Source: Rhizobacter sp.
GTDB lineage: Bacteria; Pseudomonadota; Gammaproteobacteria; Burkholderiales; Burkholderiaceae_C
DNA: 15,331 nt
NCBI GenBank assembly: GCA_025351675.1
Contig: JANXVK010000183.1
Coordinates: 1-15,331 of the forward strand
Direction of reading: 5' to 3'
Position 1 is the stretch's first letter. Every line of letters starts with the position of its first letter. Shown here in pieces: positions 6,709-13,295 of this stretch. The position numbers and the translations under genes are program-made. A model generated the notes under the pieces. The model ran no database searches, was not told the DNA's origin, and saw nothing but the letters and a program-made list of their open reading frames with translations.

Positions 6709-7717
6709 CGGTGGCCCAGAAGTCGAAGAAGTTGAACCAGTTGTACGGCGATTCGCGGCACAGGGTTTCGAGCAGGGTCACGTAGCGCTGCATCGCGTCC
6801 TGCACGCGGGCGTCGAGGTCCTGCCCGCCCGTGTCGGCCGAATCGCGAAAGTCGGCGAGCTCGACGAAGCGGAGCTCGTAGCGGTTGCCGCCTTGGTACA
6901 GCCCGGCCATGAACACGACCCGGCGGCGCAGCAGCGCCGCGAGCCGGAACGGGCCGTCGGAGAAGCGCGCCGGCTGGCCGAGAAAGTCGAGCCACGAGGT
7001 GCGCGAGCCGGACCTGGACCCCCCGACCGACGCTTCGCGACGGCCGCCCCCCGAGGGGGGCGCGGAATCTTGGGACGGCCCGGCGATTCCGCCAGACTGA
7101 CCCGGCAGCGTGCGGTCGGCGAGCAGCCCGGCGAGGCCGCCTGCGTCGAGCCAGCGGCGCAGTTGCAGCATCGCGCCGGGCTTGCCGAGCGCGATCGTGT
7201 GCAGTTGCGCCTTGGGTGCGATCGCTGCGAGCGTGGCGTTGATCAGCCGCGCGTTCTCTTCGTACATCAGCATCGCGATCGGCACGCCGCGGCCGTGGGC
7301 CGTGGCCCGCAGCGCCTCGAAGCTGCCGATGTGCGCGCCGACCAGCATCACGCCTTCGCCCTGCGCCAGTTGCGCGTGCAGCGCCGCGCCGCCGCGGTCG
7401 GTGACCTCGAACTGGTCGAAGCGCTCCTGCAGAAAATAGACGCGGTCGAGGATCGTCGACGCGAAGCAGTGGATGTGGCGGTAAGCGTCGACCCAGCGCG
7501 TCGGCCGGCCGAGCACGTGCACGAGGTAGTTCAGCGAGGCGCGCCGCGCGCGGCCGTTGACGAGCAGGAAGTACAGCGTGATCGGGTGCAACGCCCAGCG
7601 CGCGACGGGGCGGCCGGCGGCGACGGCGAACCAGCGCATCAGGCGCAGCATCCAGAGGTTGCTGCGCTCCTTGTCTGCGGTCCAGCCGCCAAGGGCGCGG
7701 TCGGCCGGCGTGCTCAT
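6680..7717 (-). CDS. LpxL/HtrB-like acyltransferase with an in-frame inserted segment
   Basis: A 345-residue lysophospholipid acyltransferase-type enzyme. The catalytic HX4E motif is H129-IGSF-E134 in MLVGAHIGSFEAL. Other family marks are LLADRTLPG (198-206), WLDFLGQPARF (242-252), FRLAALLRRRVVFMAGLY (257-274) and the C-terminal SPYNWFNFFDFW. The protein should acylate the product or its glycolipid anchor at the inner membrane, a role inferred from the cluster. Residues about 207-238, rich in Gly, Ser and Arg, lie between two blocks that are normally close together. They are encoded by a structured GC-rich DNA segment (see the repeat at 7004-7099). The start ATG overlaps the dehydratase stop as ATGA. 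The frame is intact through the insert, but whether activity survives cannot be read from the sequence. Confidence 0.87.
   Translation of the reverse strand: MSTPADRALGGWTADKERSNLWMLRLMRWFAVAAGRPVARWALHPITLYFLLVNGRARRASLNYLVHVLGRPTRWVDAYRHIHCFASTILDRVYFLQERFDQFEVTDRGGAALHAQLAQGEGVMLVGAHIGSFEALRATAHGRGVPIAMLMYEENARLINATLAAIAPKAQLHTIALGKPGAMLQLRRWLDAGGLAGLLADRTLPGQSGGIAGPSQDSAPPSGGGRREASVGGSRSGSRTSWLDFLGQPARFSDGPFRLAALLRRRVVFMAGLYQGGNRYELRFVELADFRDSADTGGQDLDARVQDAMQRYVTLLETLCRESPYNWFNFFDFWATDAADRPAPR
7004..7099. repeat. Structured GC-rich insertion inside the acyltransferase gene
   Basis: This 96-bp stretch (32 codons) interrupts the acyltransferase between LADRTLPG and SRTSWLDFLG. It holds an 18-bp palindrome, CGCCCCCC-GA-GGGGGGCG (7045-7062), and an 8-bp inverted repeat, GCGGAATC (7062-7069) with GATTCCGC (7085-7092). 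It also holds CGCTTCGCG (7031-7039). The encoded residues are low-complexity Gly/Ser/Arg/Pro. Its length is a multiple of three, so the frame is kept. The edges are estimated from protein family expectation and could be off by several codons. Confidence 0.6.
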
Positions 7718-8016
7718 GCAGATACCTCGAACTGGCCCGACGCCGCCAAGCGTTCGCCTTCGCGCACCTCAAAGCGCACACCGCGCGGGGTGGCGTCGAG
7801 CGTGATCGTGAGTTGTGCGCCCGGCCGCACCGGCGCGAGAAACTTCGCGGCACCGATGCGCGGTGCGGCGCCAACGAGCGCCGCGAGCGCGGGCTCGTCG
7901 AGCACCGCTTCGAGCACCTCGGCCAGCAGCGACGCGCCCGGCAGCAGCGGCTGACCCGGGAAGTGCCCGGCAAACGCCGGGTGGTCGTGCGCGACTTGCC
8001 ACTGCAGCGTGTGCAT
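7714..8016 (-). CDS. Small hotdog-fold 3-hydroxyacyl-ACP dehydratase (FabZ-like)
   Basis: A 100-residue protein whose core, DHPAFAGHFPGQPLLPGASLL (11-31), matches the FabZ/FabA-type GHFPGxPxxPG signature. H18 is the likely catalytic histidine and E33 a candidate acidic partner. It should remove water from the ACP-bound 3-hydroxy intermediate, giving the double bonds of the polyene. It is shorter than free-standing FabZ (about 150), as is usual for the small dehydratases of these clusters. The ATG at 8016 is preferred. An in-frame ATG at 8127 touches the ligase stop (TGATG), but it would add 37 residues encoded by palindrome copy B, with several codons rare in this genome (ACA, TGT, GTT, CGA, AGG, CTT). 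The 3' end overlaps the acyltransferase start as ATGA. Confidence 0.82.
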   Translation of the reverse strand: MHTLQWQVAHDHPAFAGHFPGQPLLPGASLLAEVLEAVLDEPALAALVGAAPRIGAAKFLAPVRPGAQLTITLDATPRGVRFEVREGERLAASGQFEVSA

Positions 8017-8036
8017 CTCAGCCGGCGCCGGGCCGC

Positions 8037-8070
8037 CAAGGTCCACGAAGGGGCCCCTTCGTGGACCTTG
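8037..8070. repeat. 34-bp palindromic repeat, copy B
   Basis: A perfect palindrome without a loop: CAAGGTCCACGAAGGGG followed at once by its reverse complement. The core is shared with copy A at 744-777; 30 of 34 positions agree and one stem pair has changed in a compensating way. It lies between the ligase stop (8127) and the dehydratase start (8016), in a 110-bp gap in an operon whose other junctions are mostly overlaps or a few bases. No T-run follows on either strand. Confidence 0.85.
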
Positions 8071-8126
8071 CGGCTGAGCGCCCACTCGGGGGGCAGGAAC
8101 GACGTGACGTGGGGGGCGACATGTCA

Positions 8127-9506
8127 TCAGCCCTTCGCCGCGGCGAGCGCGTGCTCGGCCCAGGCCGCGAACGGCAGCGCCGGCAGCTTGCCGGTCGTCG
8201 GCTCGCGCGGCAGCGCCGGCACGGCAACGACGCGGCGCGGCAGGAACGCGGCGTCGACCCGCCGACGCAACGCGCCGAGCACGGTCCCGTGCAATTCGCC
8301 CGTGGCAGCGAGATCGGGGGCGACCACGAACGCGATCGGCCGCACGACGCCGGTACCGCTCGGGTCGGGCGGCAGCCAGAACGCGCCGTCGTGCACGCCG
8401 GCGATCGAGTTCAGGTGGAAGTTCAGGTGGCCGAGCGAGCTGCGCTTGCCGGCGATGTTGATCAGGTCGTTCGAGCGACCGAGCAGGCGGAAGCTCCGGG
8501 CGTCGATCACGTCGAGCACATCGGCCAGCCGCGTCGGCTCGGGCACGTGGCCGCCTTGCACGATGACCTCGTCGCCATCGCCGCTGAGCAGCAGGCCGTC
8601 GTAGGTGTGCCACTCCGGCCCTTCGGTGCTGCGGCGCGACGCGACCTGGCCGGCTTCGGTGCAGCCGTAGATCTCCATCAGCGGCGCGGCCAGTGCGGCC
8701 TCGGCGCGCGCCGCGAGCTGCGGTGCGAGCGGCGCGGTCGCGCAGACGGTCAGGTCGATGGCCGGCAACGGCACGCCGGAGTCGAGCAGCATCTTCAGGT
8801 GGAACGGCGTCGTCACCAGCATGCGCGGGCGCGGCGCGCGCATCAGCGCGGCGGCGATGTCGGCGGGGTAGAACGGCCGCCCGGTGTCGAACGCCGCGCC
8901 GCCGAGCAGCGCGATCAGCACAGTCGACTCGAAGCCGTACATGTGCTGCGCCGGCACGGTCGCGACCAGCGTCACGCCGACCAGGTCACGGCGGCCCATC
9001 TGCTGCGCCAGGCGCCGCGCGCCGGCCTGCGTGTTGCGCACCAGCAGGCCCCAGTGCTTGGCGTGCGGCACCGGCGCGCCGGTCGAGCCGGAGGTCAGCA
9101 CCTGCGCAGCGAGCGCGGCGTCGTCGATCTCGGGCAGCGGCGGCGAGGCGGCGCCGTCCGCAAGCGGCGCGGGCGCCTCGGCGTGGTGAATCGTCGGCAG
9201 CTGCAGCGCTGGCGCGTCGGCATCGGCGAGCGCCCAGGTCGACGGGAACAGCGTGCGCAGCCGCTCGACCGTGTCGGGCTTGTGGTTCGGCGGCATCAGG
9301 CTGCCTTGGCCGCGCAGCATCGCCGCGCCGAGGCCGATCGCGAACCGGTAGCGGTCGGCGGTGAAGTTGAGCATCGGCCCGGCGGCCGGCAAGCGCGCGG
9401 CGAGCGCGTGCAAGTCGGCGAGGTACTGGCGGCGCGAGATCGGTGCGCCGTCGCGCCAGGCGAGCGGGGCGTCGAGGTCGTCGGCCAAGATCAGCGGCAT
9501 CGACAT
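8127..9506 (-). CDS. AMP-forming acyl/aryl ligase (adenylation enzyme)
   Basis: A 459-residue member of the ANL adenylate-forming superfamily. Core motifs are the phosphate loop TSGSTGAPVPHAK (138-150), YGCTEAG (280-286, the YGxTE motif), LLGRSNDLINIAGKR (341-355, hinge and arginine region) and REPTTGKLP (434-442, with the catalytic lysine K440). It should activate a carboxylic acid as its adenylate and load it on the ACP. In aryl polyene clusters the expected substrate is an aromatic acid such as 4-hydroxybenzoate, but the specificity residues were not assigned here. Start choice is uncertain: ATG at 9506 (used), ATG at 9500, or a GTG at 9527 that overlaps the preceding stop as GTGA. No strong ribosome site marks any of them. 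The 3' end is a double stop, TGATGA. Confidence 0.9.
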   Translation of the reverse strand: MSMPLILADDLDAPLAWRDGAPISRRQYLADLHALAARLPAAGPMLNFTADRYRFAIGLGAAMLRGQGSLMPPNHKPDTVERLRTLFPSTWALADADAPALQLPTIHHAEAPAPLADGAASPPLPEIDDAALAAQVLTSGSTGAPVPHAKHWGLLVRNTQAGARRLAQQMGRRDLVGVTLVATVPAQHMYGFESTVLIALLGGAAFDTGRPFYPADIAAALMRAPRPRMLVTTPFHLKMLLDSGVPLPAIDLTVCATAPLAPQLAARAEAALAAPLMEIYGCTEAGQVASRRSTEGPEWHTYDGLLLSGDGDEVIVQGGHVPEPTRLADVLDVIDARSFRLLGRSNDLINIAGKRSSLGHLNFHLNSIAGVHDGAFWLPPDPSGTGVVRPIAFVVAPDLAATGELHGTVLGALRRRVDAAFLPRRVVAVPALPREPTTGKLPALPFAAWAEHALAAAKG

Positions 9507-9523
9507 CGAGATCGACGTATTGA

Positions 9524-10147
9524 TCACTTTGCGGCGTGGTGCCGATACGAGCGGATCGCGTCGGCGAACGTCGCGCGCTCGAACTCGGGGTGCAGCCAAT
9601 AGCGCAGCAGGTACTCGCCGACGAACATCGCGACCAGCGTCACCGGTGTCAGCAGATTCGCGAACAGCGCCCAGCTGTCGAACGGTGCGACGGCGTAGAG
9701 CGCGACCGATGCAACCGCCATGCCGGCGAAGTACACGACCCACGCGAGCGTGCACTTGCGCGTGTAGGCGACCATGTCAGGCGTGACGTTTCGGTGCACA
9801 CGCCGCGCCAGCGTCGTGATCAGCGGCGTGTGGCCGGGCCGCAGCGTGTTGCCGAACGCGAACGCGAGGAACCCGTGGATGCCGGCGTGCTGCGCCAGAT
9901 AGAGCAGCCGCGCCGGCACCTGCACGCCGAACAGCGCCTGCGCGCCCAGCCCGGCGATCGCGAGCGTGACGAGCGCGCCGAGGGCGTGCTGGCCACCGCG
10001 CCACGCGCCGATCGCGAGCGCCGCAAGCATCGGTGTCAGCACGCCGACCGCGTTCCACGGCGACGCGTGCGCCTGCGTCATCAGCCAGTGGCAGCCGAGG
10101 ATGTAGGCGACGGTCGCCAGCGCGATCAGGACGAGGCGGGGGGACAT
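9524..10147 (-). CDS. COG4648-type integral membrane protein
   Basis: A 207-residue hydrophobic protein with about six membrane segments: near residues 4-22, 33-49, 55-74, 88-100, 134-153 and 159-184. Conserved-looking polar stretches are LAQHAGIHGFLAFAFGNTLRPG (84-105, with histidines at the membrane edge) and the cytoplasmic PDMVAYTRKCTLAW (123-136). The pattern matches the uncharacterised COG4648 family that accompanies ACPs and ligases in aryl polyene clusters, and no biochemical role is firmly known. It starts 23 bp after the ACP stop. The ATG at 10147 is chosen over a TTG at 10174, which would overlap the ACP stop by 4 bp and add nine non-hydrophobic residues. It ends just before the ligase gene. 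Confidence 0.82.
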   Translation of the reverse strand: MSPRLVLIALATVAYILGCHWLMTQAHASPWNAVGVLTPMLAALAIGAWRGGQHALGALVTLAIAGLGAQALFGVQVPARLLYLAQHAGIHGFLAFAFGNTLRPGHTPLITTLARRVHRNVTPDMVAYTRKCTLAWVVYFAGMAVASVALYAVAPFDSWALFANLLTPVTLVAMFVGEYLLRYWLHPEFERATFADAIRSYRHHAAK

Positions 10148-10170
10148 GGCGGGTCGATCCGCTGACGCAC

Positions 10171-10440
10171 TCAACTGACGCGGTTCGCTGCGATGTGCTC
10201 GGTCAGGCTCGCCAGCGAGGTGAAGATGCGCACGTTGTCTTCGTCGTCCGAGCGCAGCTGGAAGCCGTAGCGCTGCGAGACGACGAGTGCCACTTCGAGG
10301 ATGTCGATCGAATCGAGCCCCAGGCCCTCGCCGTACAGCGGGGCTTCGGGGGCGATGCTTTCGGCAGCGACGTCGAGGTTGAGGGCTTCAACCATCAGTG
10401 CGGCCACTTCGCGCTGCAAATCGGTTTGGGCGGTGGTCAT
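10171..10440 (-). CDS. Acyl carrier protein
   Basis: An 89-residue acidic helical protein with GLGLDSIDILEV (39-50), the phosphopantetheine attachment motif. S44 is the modified serine. A second-helix region precedes it and EDNVRIFTSLASLTEHI follows, as in type II carriers. It carries the growing chain between the ligase, ketosynthase/chain length factor and dehydratase encoded downstream. It is the first intact gene of the minus-strand operon. Related clusters commonly encode two carriers in tandem, and only one is visible here. The start ATG at 10440 has no clear Shine-Dalgarno, and no convincing promoter was found in the 150 bases upstream. Identity sure. Confidence 0.93.
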   Translation of the reverse strand: MTTAQTDLQREVAALMVEALNLDVAAESIAPEAPLYGEGLGLDSIDILEVALVVSQRYGFQLRSDDEDNVRIFTSLASLTEHIAANRVS

Positions 10441-10689
10441 GCGTGTTTCGGGTCCGTGGGGTGCTGGCGACGCGGGCCGGGTCGCGGTCGTCGTCGGAAA
10501 GAATCATGAGGAGCGCAACGGCCATCTCACGGGGCGCGAGTTTACCAAAGCGGGCGCTCGCCGCCGGCGCGGGACGATGCCCGCCGCCCCTGCGTGCGGC
10601 TTGCCCCCGACCGGGCAAGACCGATCCGAAGAGAACGACGAGCCGCCCTGCATGCCCCCAGACTTCTGCCGCCCCGGTTCAACGCCCCT
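10441..10689. other. Gene-free stretch upstream of the ACP operon
   Basis: No supported gene on either strand. The first 100 bases before the ACP gene on the minus strand contain TTGGTA and short AT-richer patches near 10495-10550, but no -35/-10 pair with acceptable spacing. A 7-bp inverted repeat, CTTGCCC (10600-10606) with GGGCAAG (10613-10619), is the only clear structure, and it has no T-run. The region lies head to head between the operon and the decayed methyltransferase, so the operon promoter is probably here, but it cannot be placed. Confidence 0.5.
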
Positions 10690-11090
10690 CGGGCGCGCCC
10701 GATCTGGTCCATCTGCCGCACACCTCGCTGCCCGACGATTGCGCCGGGCTGAAGCCCGGTGCCGATGTGCTCGATGTCGGCATGGCGCAGGCCAGGCTGT
10801 CGGCGACCGTGCACTGCCTCGAAGGCACGGCCGAGCGCTTGCCATGGCCGACGCGAGCGTCGACTTTCTCGTGATGGGCTACGCGCTGCGCCACATCGAC
10901 CTTGAGGCCCGTTCCGCAAATTCCACCGCGTGCTCCGCCCGAGTGGTCAACCGCTCGTGCTCGAAATCTCGAAGCCGCGCGGCGCGTTCGCCAACGGGCT
11001 GCTGAAGAGCTACATGCGCGGTGCGGTGCCGCTGTTCGCGCGGCTGCTCGCGCGTCATGGACATGCGCGCCGACTTCGGCCGCGGTGCGT
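10690..11090 (+). pseudogene. Decayed UbiE-like SAM methyltransferase
   Basis: Three consecutive reading frames encode pieces that join into one methyltransferase. The first carries LKPGADVLDVG (start of SAM motif I), then directly MAQARLSATVHCLEGTAERLPWP, so about 30 residues including GCGTG and the second strand are missing. After a one-base loss near 10848 the next frame gives DASVDFLVMGYALRHIDLEAR. After another one-base loss near 10911 the third gives FRKFHRVLRPSGQPLVLEIS and KPRGAFANGLLKSYMRG. These match the order of blocks in UbiE/COQ5-type enzymes. The C-terminal third is absent: the third frame runs into unrelated sequence and on, without a stop, into the thymidine kinase frame. Two frameshifts plus an internal deletion make sequencing error an unlikely sole cause. 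Outer boundaries are approximate. Confidence 0.75.
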
Positions 11091-11136
11091 AGCGATCGCC
11101 GGCGACCCCGCCGGCCCGGCCTGCGAACATCGGTGG

Positions 11137-11733
11137 ATGGCCAAACTGCACTTCCGCTACGCCGCAATGAACGCGGGCAAATCGACCGCGCTGCTGCAGG
11201 CCGCGCACAACTACGAAGAGCGCGGCATGCGCGTGCGCCTGTTCACTGCCGCACTCGACGACCGCGACGGCAAGGGCGTGATCGCCTCGCGCCTGGGCCT
11301 CACGCGCGACGCCGAGACCTTCGGCCGCGAGACCGAATTCGTGCGCGCCCATCTCGGCGACGGCATCGCCTGTCTGCTGATCGACGAGGCGCAGTTCCTG
11401 ACGCTGGCCCAAGTGCGCCAGCTGCACCGGTTCGCGCACGTCGACGGCGTGCCGGTGGTCTGCTACGGCCTGCGCAGCGACTTTCGCGCCGAGGCCTTCG
11501 CCGGCGCGGCCGCGCTGCTGACGCTGGCCGACGACATCGAGGAGATGAAGTCGGTCTGCGCCTGCGGCCGCAAGGCCACCTTGAACCTGCGCATCGACGC
11601 GCGCGGCCAGCGCGTGCGCGAAGGCGAGCAGGTGGTGATCGGCGGCAACGACCGCTACCGCGCGATCTGCCCGGCGTGCTTCTACCAAGACGACGAGCTG
11701 GGGCCGGGCGCCGCGCCGGGCTTGTTCGCGTAG
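11137..11733 (+). CDS. tdk: Thymidine kinase (type II)
   Basis: A 198-residue enzyme that phosphorylates thymidine to dTMP in the salvage pathway, in the cytoplasm. It shows the Walker A loop AMNAGKST (10-17), the LLIDEAQFL block (80-88) with the likely catalytic E84, YGLRSDF (110-116), and a zinc-binding cysteine set formed by CACG (141-144) and CPAC (178-181). Length fits the bacterial family (about 190-205). The ATG at 11137 is chosen because the family begins MAKLxFxYxxMNxGKS and GGTGG precedes it. The same frame is open upstream to 10930, but that part is the remnant methyltransferase. It is alone on the plus strand and converges with the Bug-protein gene, with only 10 bp between the stops. 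Confidence 0.95.
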   Translation: MAKLHFRYAAMNAGKSTALLQAAHNYEERGMRVRLFTAALDDRDGKGVIASRLGLTRDAETFGRETEFVRAHLGDGIACLLIDEAQFLTLAQVRQLHRFAHVDGVPVVCYGLRSDFRAEAFAGAAALLTLADDIEEMKSVCACGRKATLNLRIDARGQRVREGEQVVIGGNDRYRAICPACFYQDDELGPGAAPGLFA

Positions 11734-11743
11734 CGCGGGGCGC

Positions 11744-12715
11744 CTATTCGACCGTCGCGCCGCTCGCCTTCACCACCCGCTCGTACTTCGCGAGCTCGGC
11801 CTTCACGAACGCGGCGAACTGCTCGGGTGTGGAGGCCGCGTTCTCGGCCATCAGCGTGACGAGCCGCGTTTTCAGCTCGGGCGAGTTCAGCGCGTCGACG
11901 AAGGCCTTGTTGAGCCGCGCGGTCACGTCGGCCGACAGCTTCGCCGGCCCGAAGAGGCCGAACCAGGTGTTGATGTTGAACTGCGCCAGGCCCAGCGCCT
12001 TGCCGCCTTCGGCGATGGTCGGCACCTCGGGCATTGCCGAGGCACGCGTGCTCGTCGTGACCGCGATCGCGCGCAGCTTGCCCGACTTGATGTTGACCGA
12101 GGCCGACGCGAGGTTGTCGAACGTCAGGTCGACCTGACCCGACAACAACGCGAGCTGTGCCGGGTTGCCGCCCGCGTACGGGATGTGCACCATGAACACG
12201 CCGGCCTGCGACTTGAACATTTCGCCGGCGAGGTGGCCGGCGCTGCCGTTGCCGCCCGAGCCGTAGTTCAGCTTGCCGGGGTTCTTCTTGGCGTAGCCGA
12301 TCAGGTCGGCGACCGTGCGGATGCCGAGCGTGTCGGCCGTCTGCGTGTTCATGACCAGCACGTTCGGCACCTGCGCGATGCCGGTGATCGGCGTGAAGTC
12401 GCGGATCGGGTCGTACGGGATGTTCTTGAACAGCCACGGGTTGATCGCGTGCGTGGCGACCGCGCCGATCACCAGCGTCGTGCCGTCGGGGGTCGACTTC
12501 GCGGCCACGTCGGCGCCGAGGTTGCCGCCGGCGCCGGGCCGGTTGTCGACGATCACGGTGCCGAGCACCGGCTGCACCTTGTCGGCGAGCGCGCGCGCGA
12601 CCGTGTCGAGCGGGCCGCCGGGCGGGTAGGGCACGATCAGGCGGATCGGTCGGGTCTGTGCGGCGGCGCTGCAGACGGCGAGCGCGAGCAGCAGCGGGGC
12701 GATGAGCCTCTTCAT
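11744..12715 (-). CDS. Bug-family (TctC) periplasmic solute-binding protein
   Basis: A 323-residue binding protein. An N-terminal signal peptide, MKRLIAPLLLALAVCSAAA, has likely cleavage before Q20. The mature start, RPIRLIVPYPPGGPLDTVARALADK, is the hallmark of the Bug/TctC family. It is followed by VDNRPGAGGNLGADVAAKSTPDG, NYGSGGNGSAGHLAGEMFK and VHIPYAGGNPAQLALLSGQVDLTFDNL. These proteins bind carboxylates or related small ligands in the periplasm, and many are orphans without a transporter, as here; the ligand cannot be predicted. The ATG at 12715 lies 22 bp after the YceI stop, so the gene may belong to the electron-transfer operon, though no good ribosome site is seen. The frame extends upstream to 12754, but the ATG at 12715 fits the signal peptide best. 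Confidence 0.93.
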   Translation of the reverse strand: MKRLIAPLLLALAVCSAAAQTRPIRLIVPYPPGGPLDTVARALADKVQPVLGTVIVDNRPGAGGNLGADVAAKSTPDGTTLVIGAVATHAINPWLFKNIPYDPIRDFTPITGIAQVPNVLVMNTQTADTLGIRTVADLIGYAKKNPGKLNYGSGGNGSAGHLAGEMFKSQAGVFMVHIPYAGGNPAQLALLSGQVDLTFDNLASASVNIKSGKLRAIAVTTSTRASAMPEVPTIAEGGKALGLAQFNINTWFGLFGPAKLSADVTARLNKAFVDALNSPELKTRLVTLMAENAASTPEQFAAFVKAELAKYERVVKASGATVE

Positions 12716-12737
12716 GTTGGGCGGTTTGGTTGGATGA

Positions 12738-13295
12738 TCACAGCGGCGGCACACCGGTCAGCGCGAGCTTGAAGCGAACGGTCACGTCGTTTGCGACCAG
12801 TGAGGTGTCGGCCCACTCGGCTTCACCGATCTTGTAGGCGAGGCGCTTGATCGTGAAGCTGCCGGTCGCGACCGAGACGGCGCCGTTCTGCGCGACCATG
12901 ACCGGCACGACGATGGCCTGCGCGCTGCCCTTGATCGAGAGCGTGCCCGCGACCTGGAACCTGCCGCCGCCGAGGCCTTTGATGCCGCTCGACTTGAACG
13001 TGGCCTGCGCGACTTTTGCGGTGTCGAACCAGTTCGGCTTGACCAGTTCGGCGTCGGTCTCGGCGATGCCGAGCGTCGCGCTCGACGCGTCGATCGTGAA
13101 CGACACGGTGCCGCTCGCGGGCTGCTTCGGGTCGAGTGCGATCTTCGCGTCGAACTTCCTGAAGCGGCCCTCGACCGGCACGCCCATCTGCGTGCTGGTG
13201 AAAACGATCTCGCTTTGCCCGGGCACGAGCGTCGCGGCGGGTTGCGCATGTGCGGCGCCGGCGAGCAGGCCCAGTGCGATCAGCGTTGTCTTCAT
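12738..13295 (-). CDS. YceI-family periplasmic lipid-binding protein
   Basis: A 185-residue secreted protein with signal peptide MKTTLIALGLLAGAAHA (cleavage before Q18). The mature part shows the YceI beta-barrel pattern: SEIVFTSTQMGVPVEGRFRKFDAKIALDP, then ASGTVSFTIDASSATLG, PNWFDTAKVAQATFKSSGI and IKGSAQAIVVPVMV. The family forms a lipocalin-like barrel that binds polyisoprenoid lipids. The ATG at 13295 overlaps the cytochrome b561 stop as ATGA, so the two are probably co-translated. E. coli has the same pairing of a b561 protein with YceI. Here the protein may hold a quinone-like lipid used by the cytochrome, which is inference. Confidence 0.92.
   Translation of the reverse strand: MKTTLIALGLLAGAAHAQPAATLVPGQSEIVFTSTQMGVPVEGRFRKFDAKIALDPKQPASGTVSFTIDASSATLGIAETDAELVKPNWFDTAKVAQATFKSSGIKGLGGGRFQVAGTLSIKGSAQAIVVPVMVAQNGAVSVATGSFTIKRLAYKIGEAEWADTSLVANDVTVRFKLALTGVPPL

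Noticed and set aside
10600..10619. Rho-independent terminator at the CTTGCCC/GGGCAAG hairpin
   Set aside because: The stem is only 7 bp and neither side has a T-run; it is mentioned only as structure in a gene-free stretch.
10930..11136. N-terminal extension of the thymidine kinase by 69 residues
   Set aside because: This part encodes the tail of the decayed methyltransferase; the kinase family starts at the ATG at 11137.
11713..11752. Bidirectional terminator between the convergent tdk and Bug-protein genes
   Set aside because: GGCGCCGCG and CGCGGGGCGCC can pair only with a bulge, they overlap coding ends, and no T-run follows on either strand.
12656..12715. Lipoprotein signal (LAVC) in the Bug-family protein
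   Set aside because: The residue before Cys is Val rather than Gly/Ala/Ser, and an ordinary signal peptidase I site (SAAA-Q) follows.
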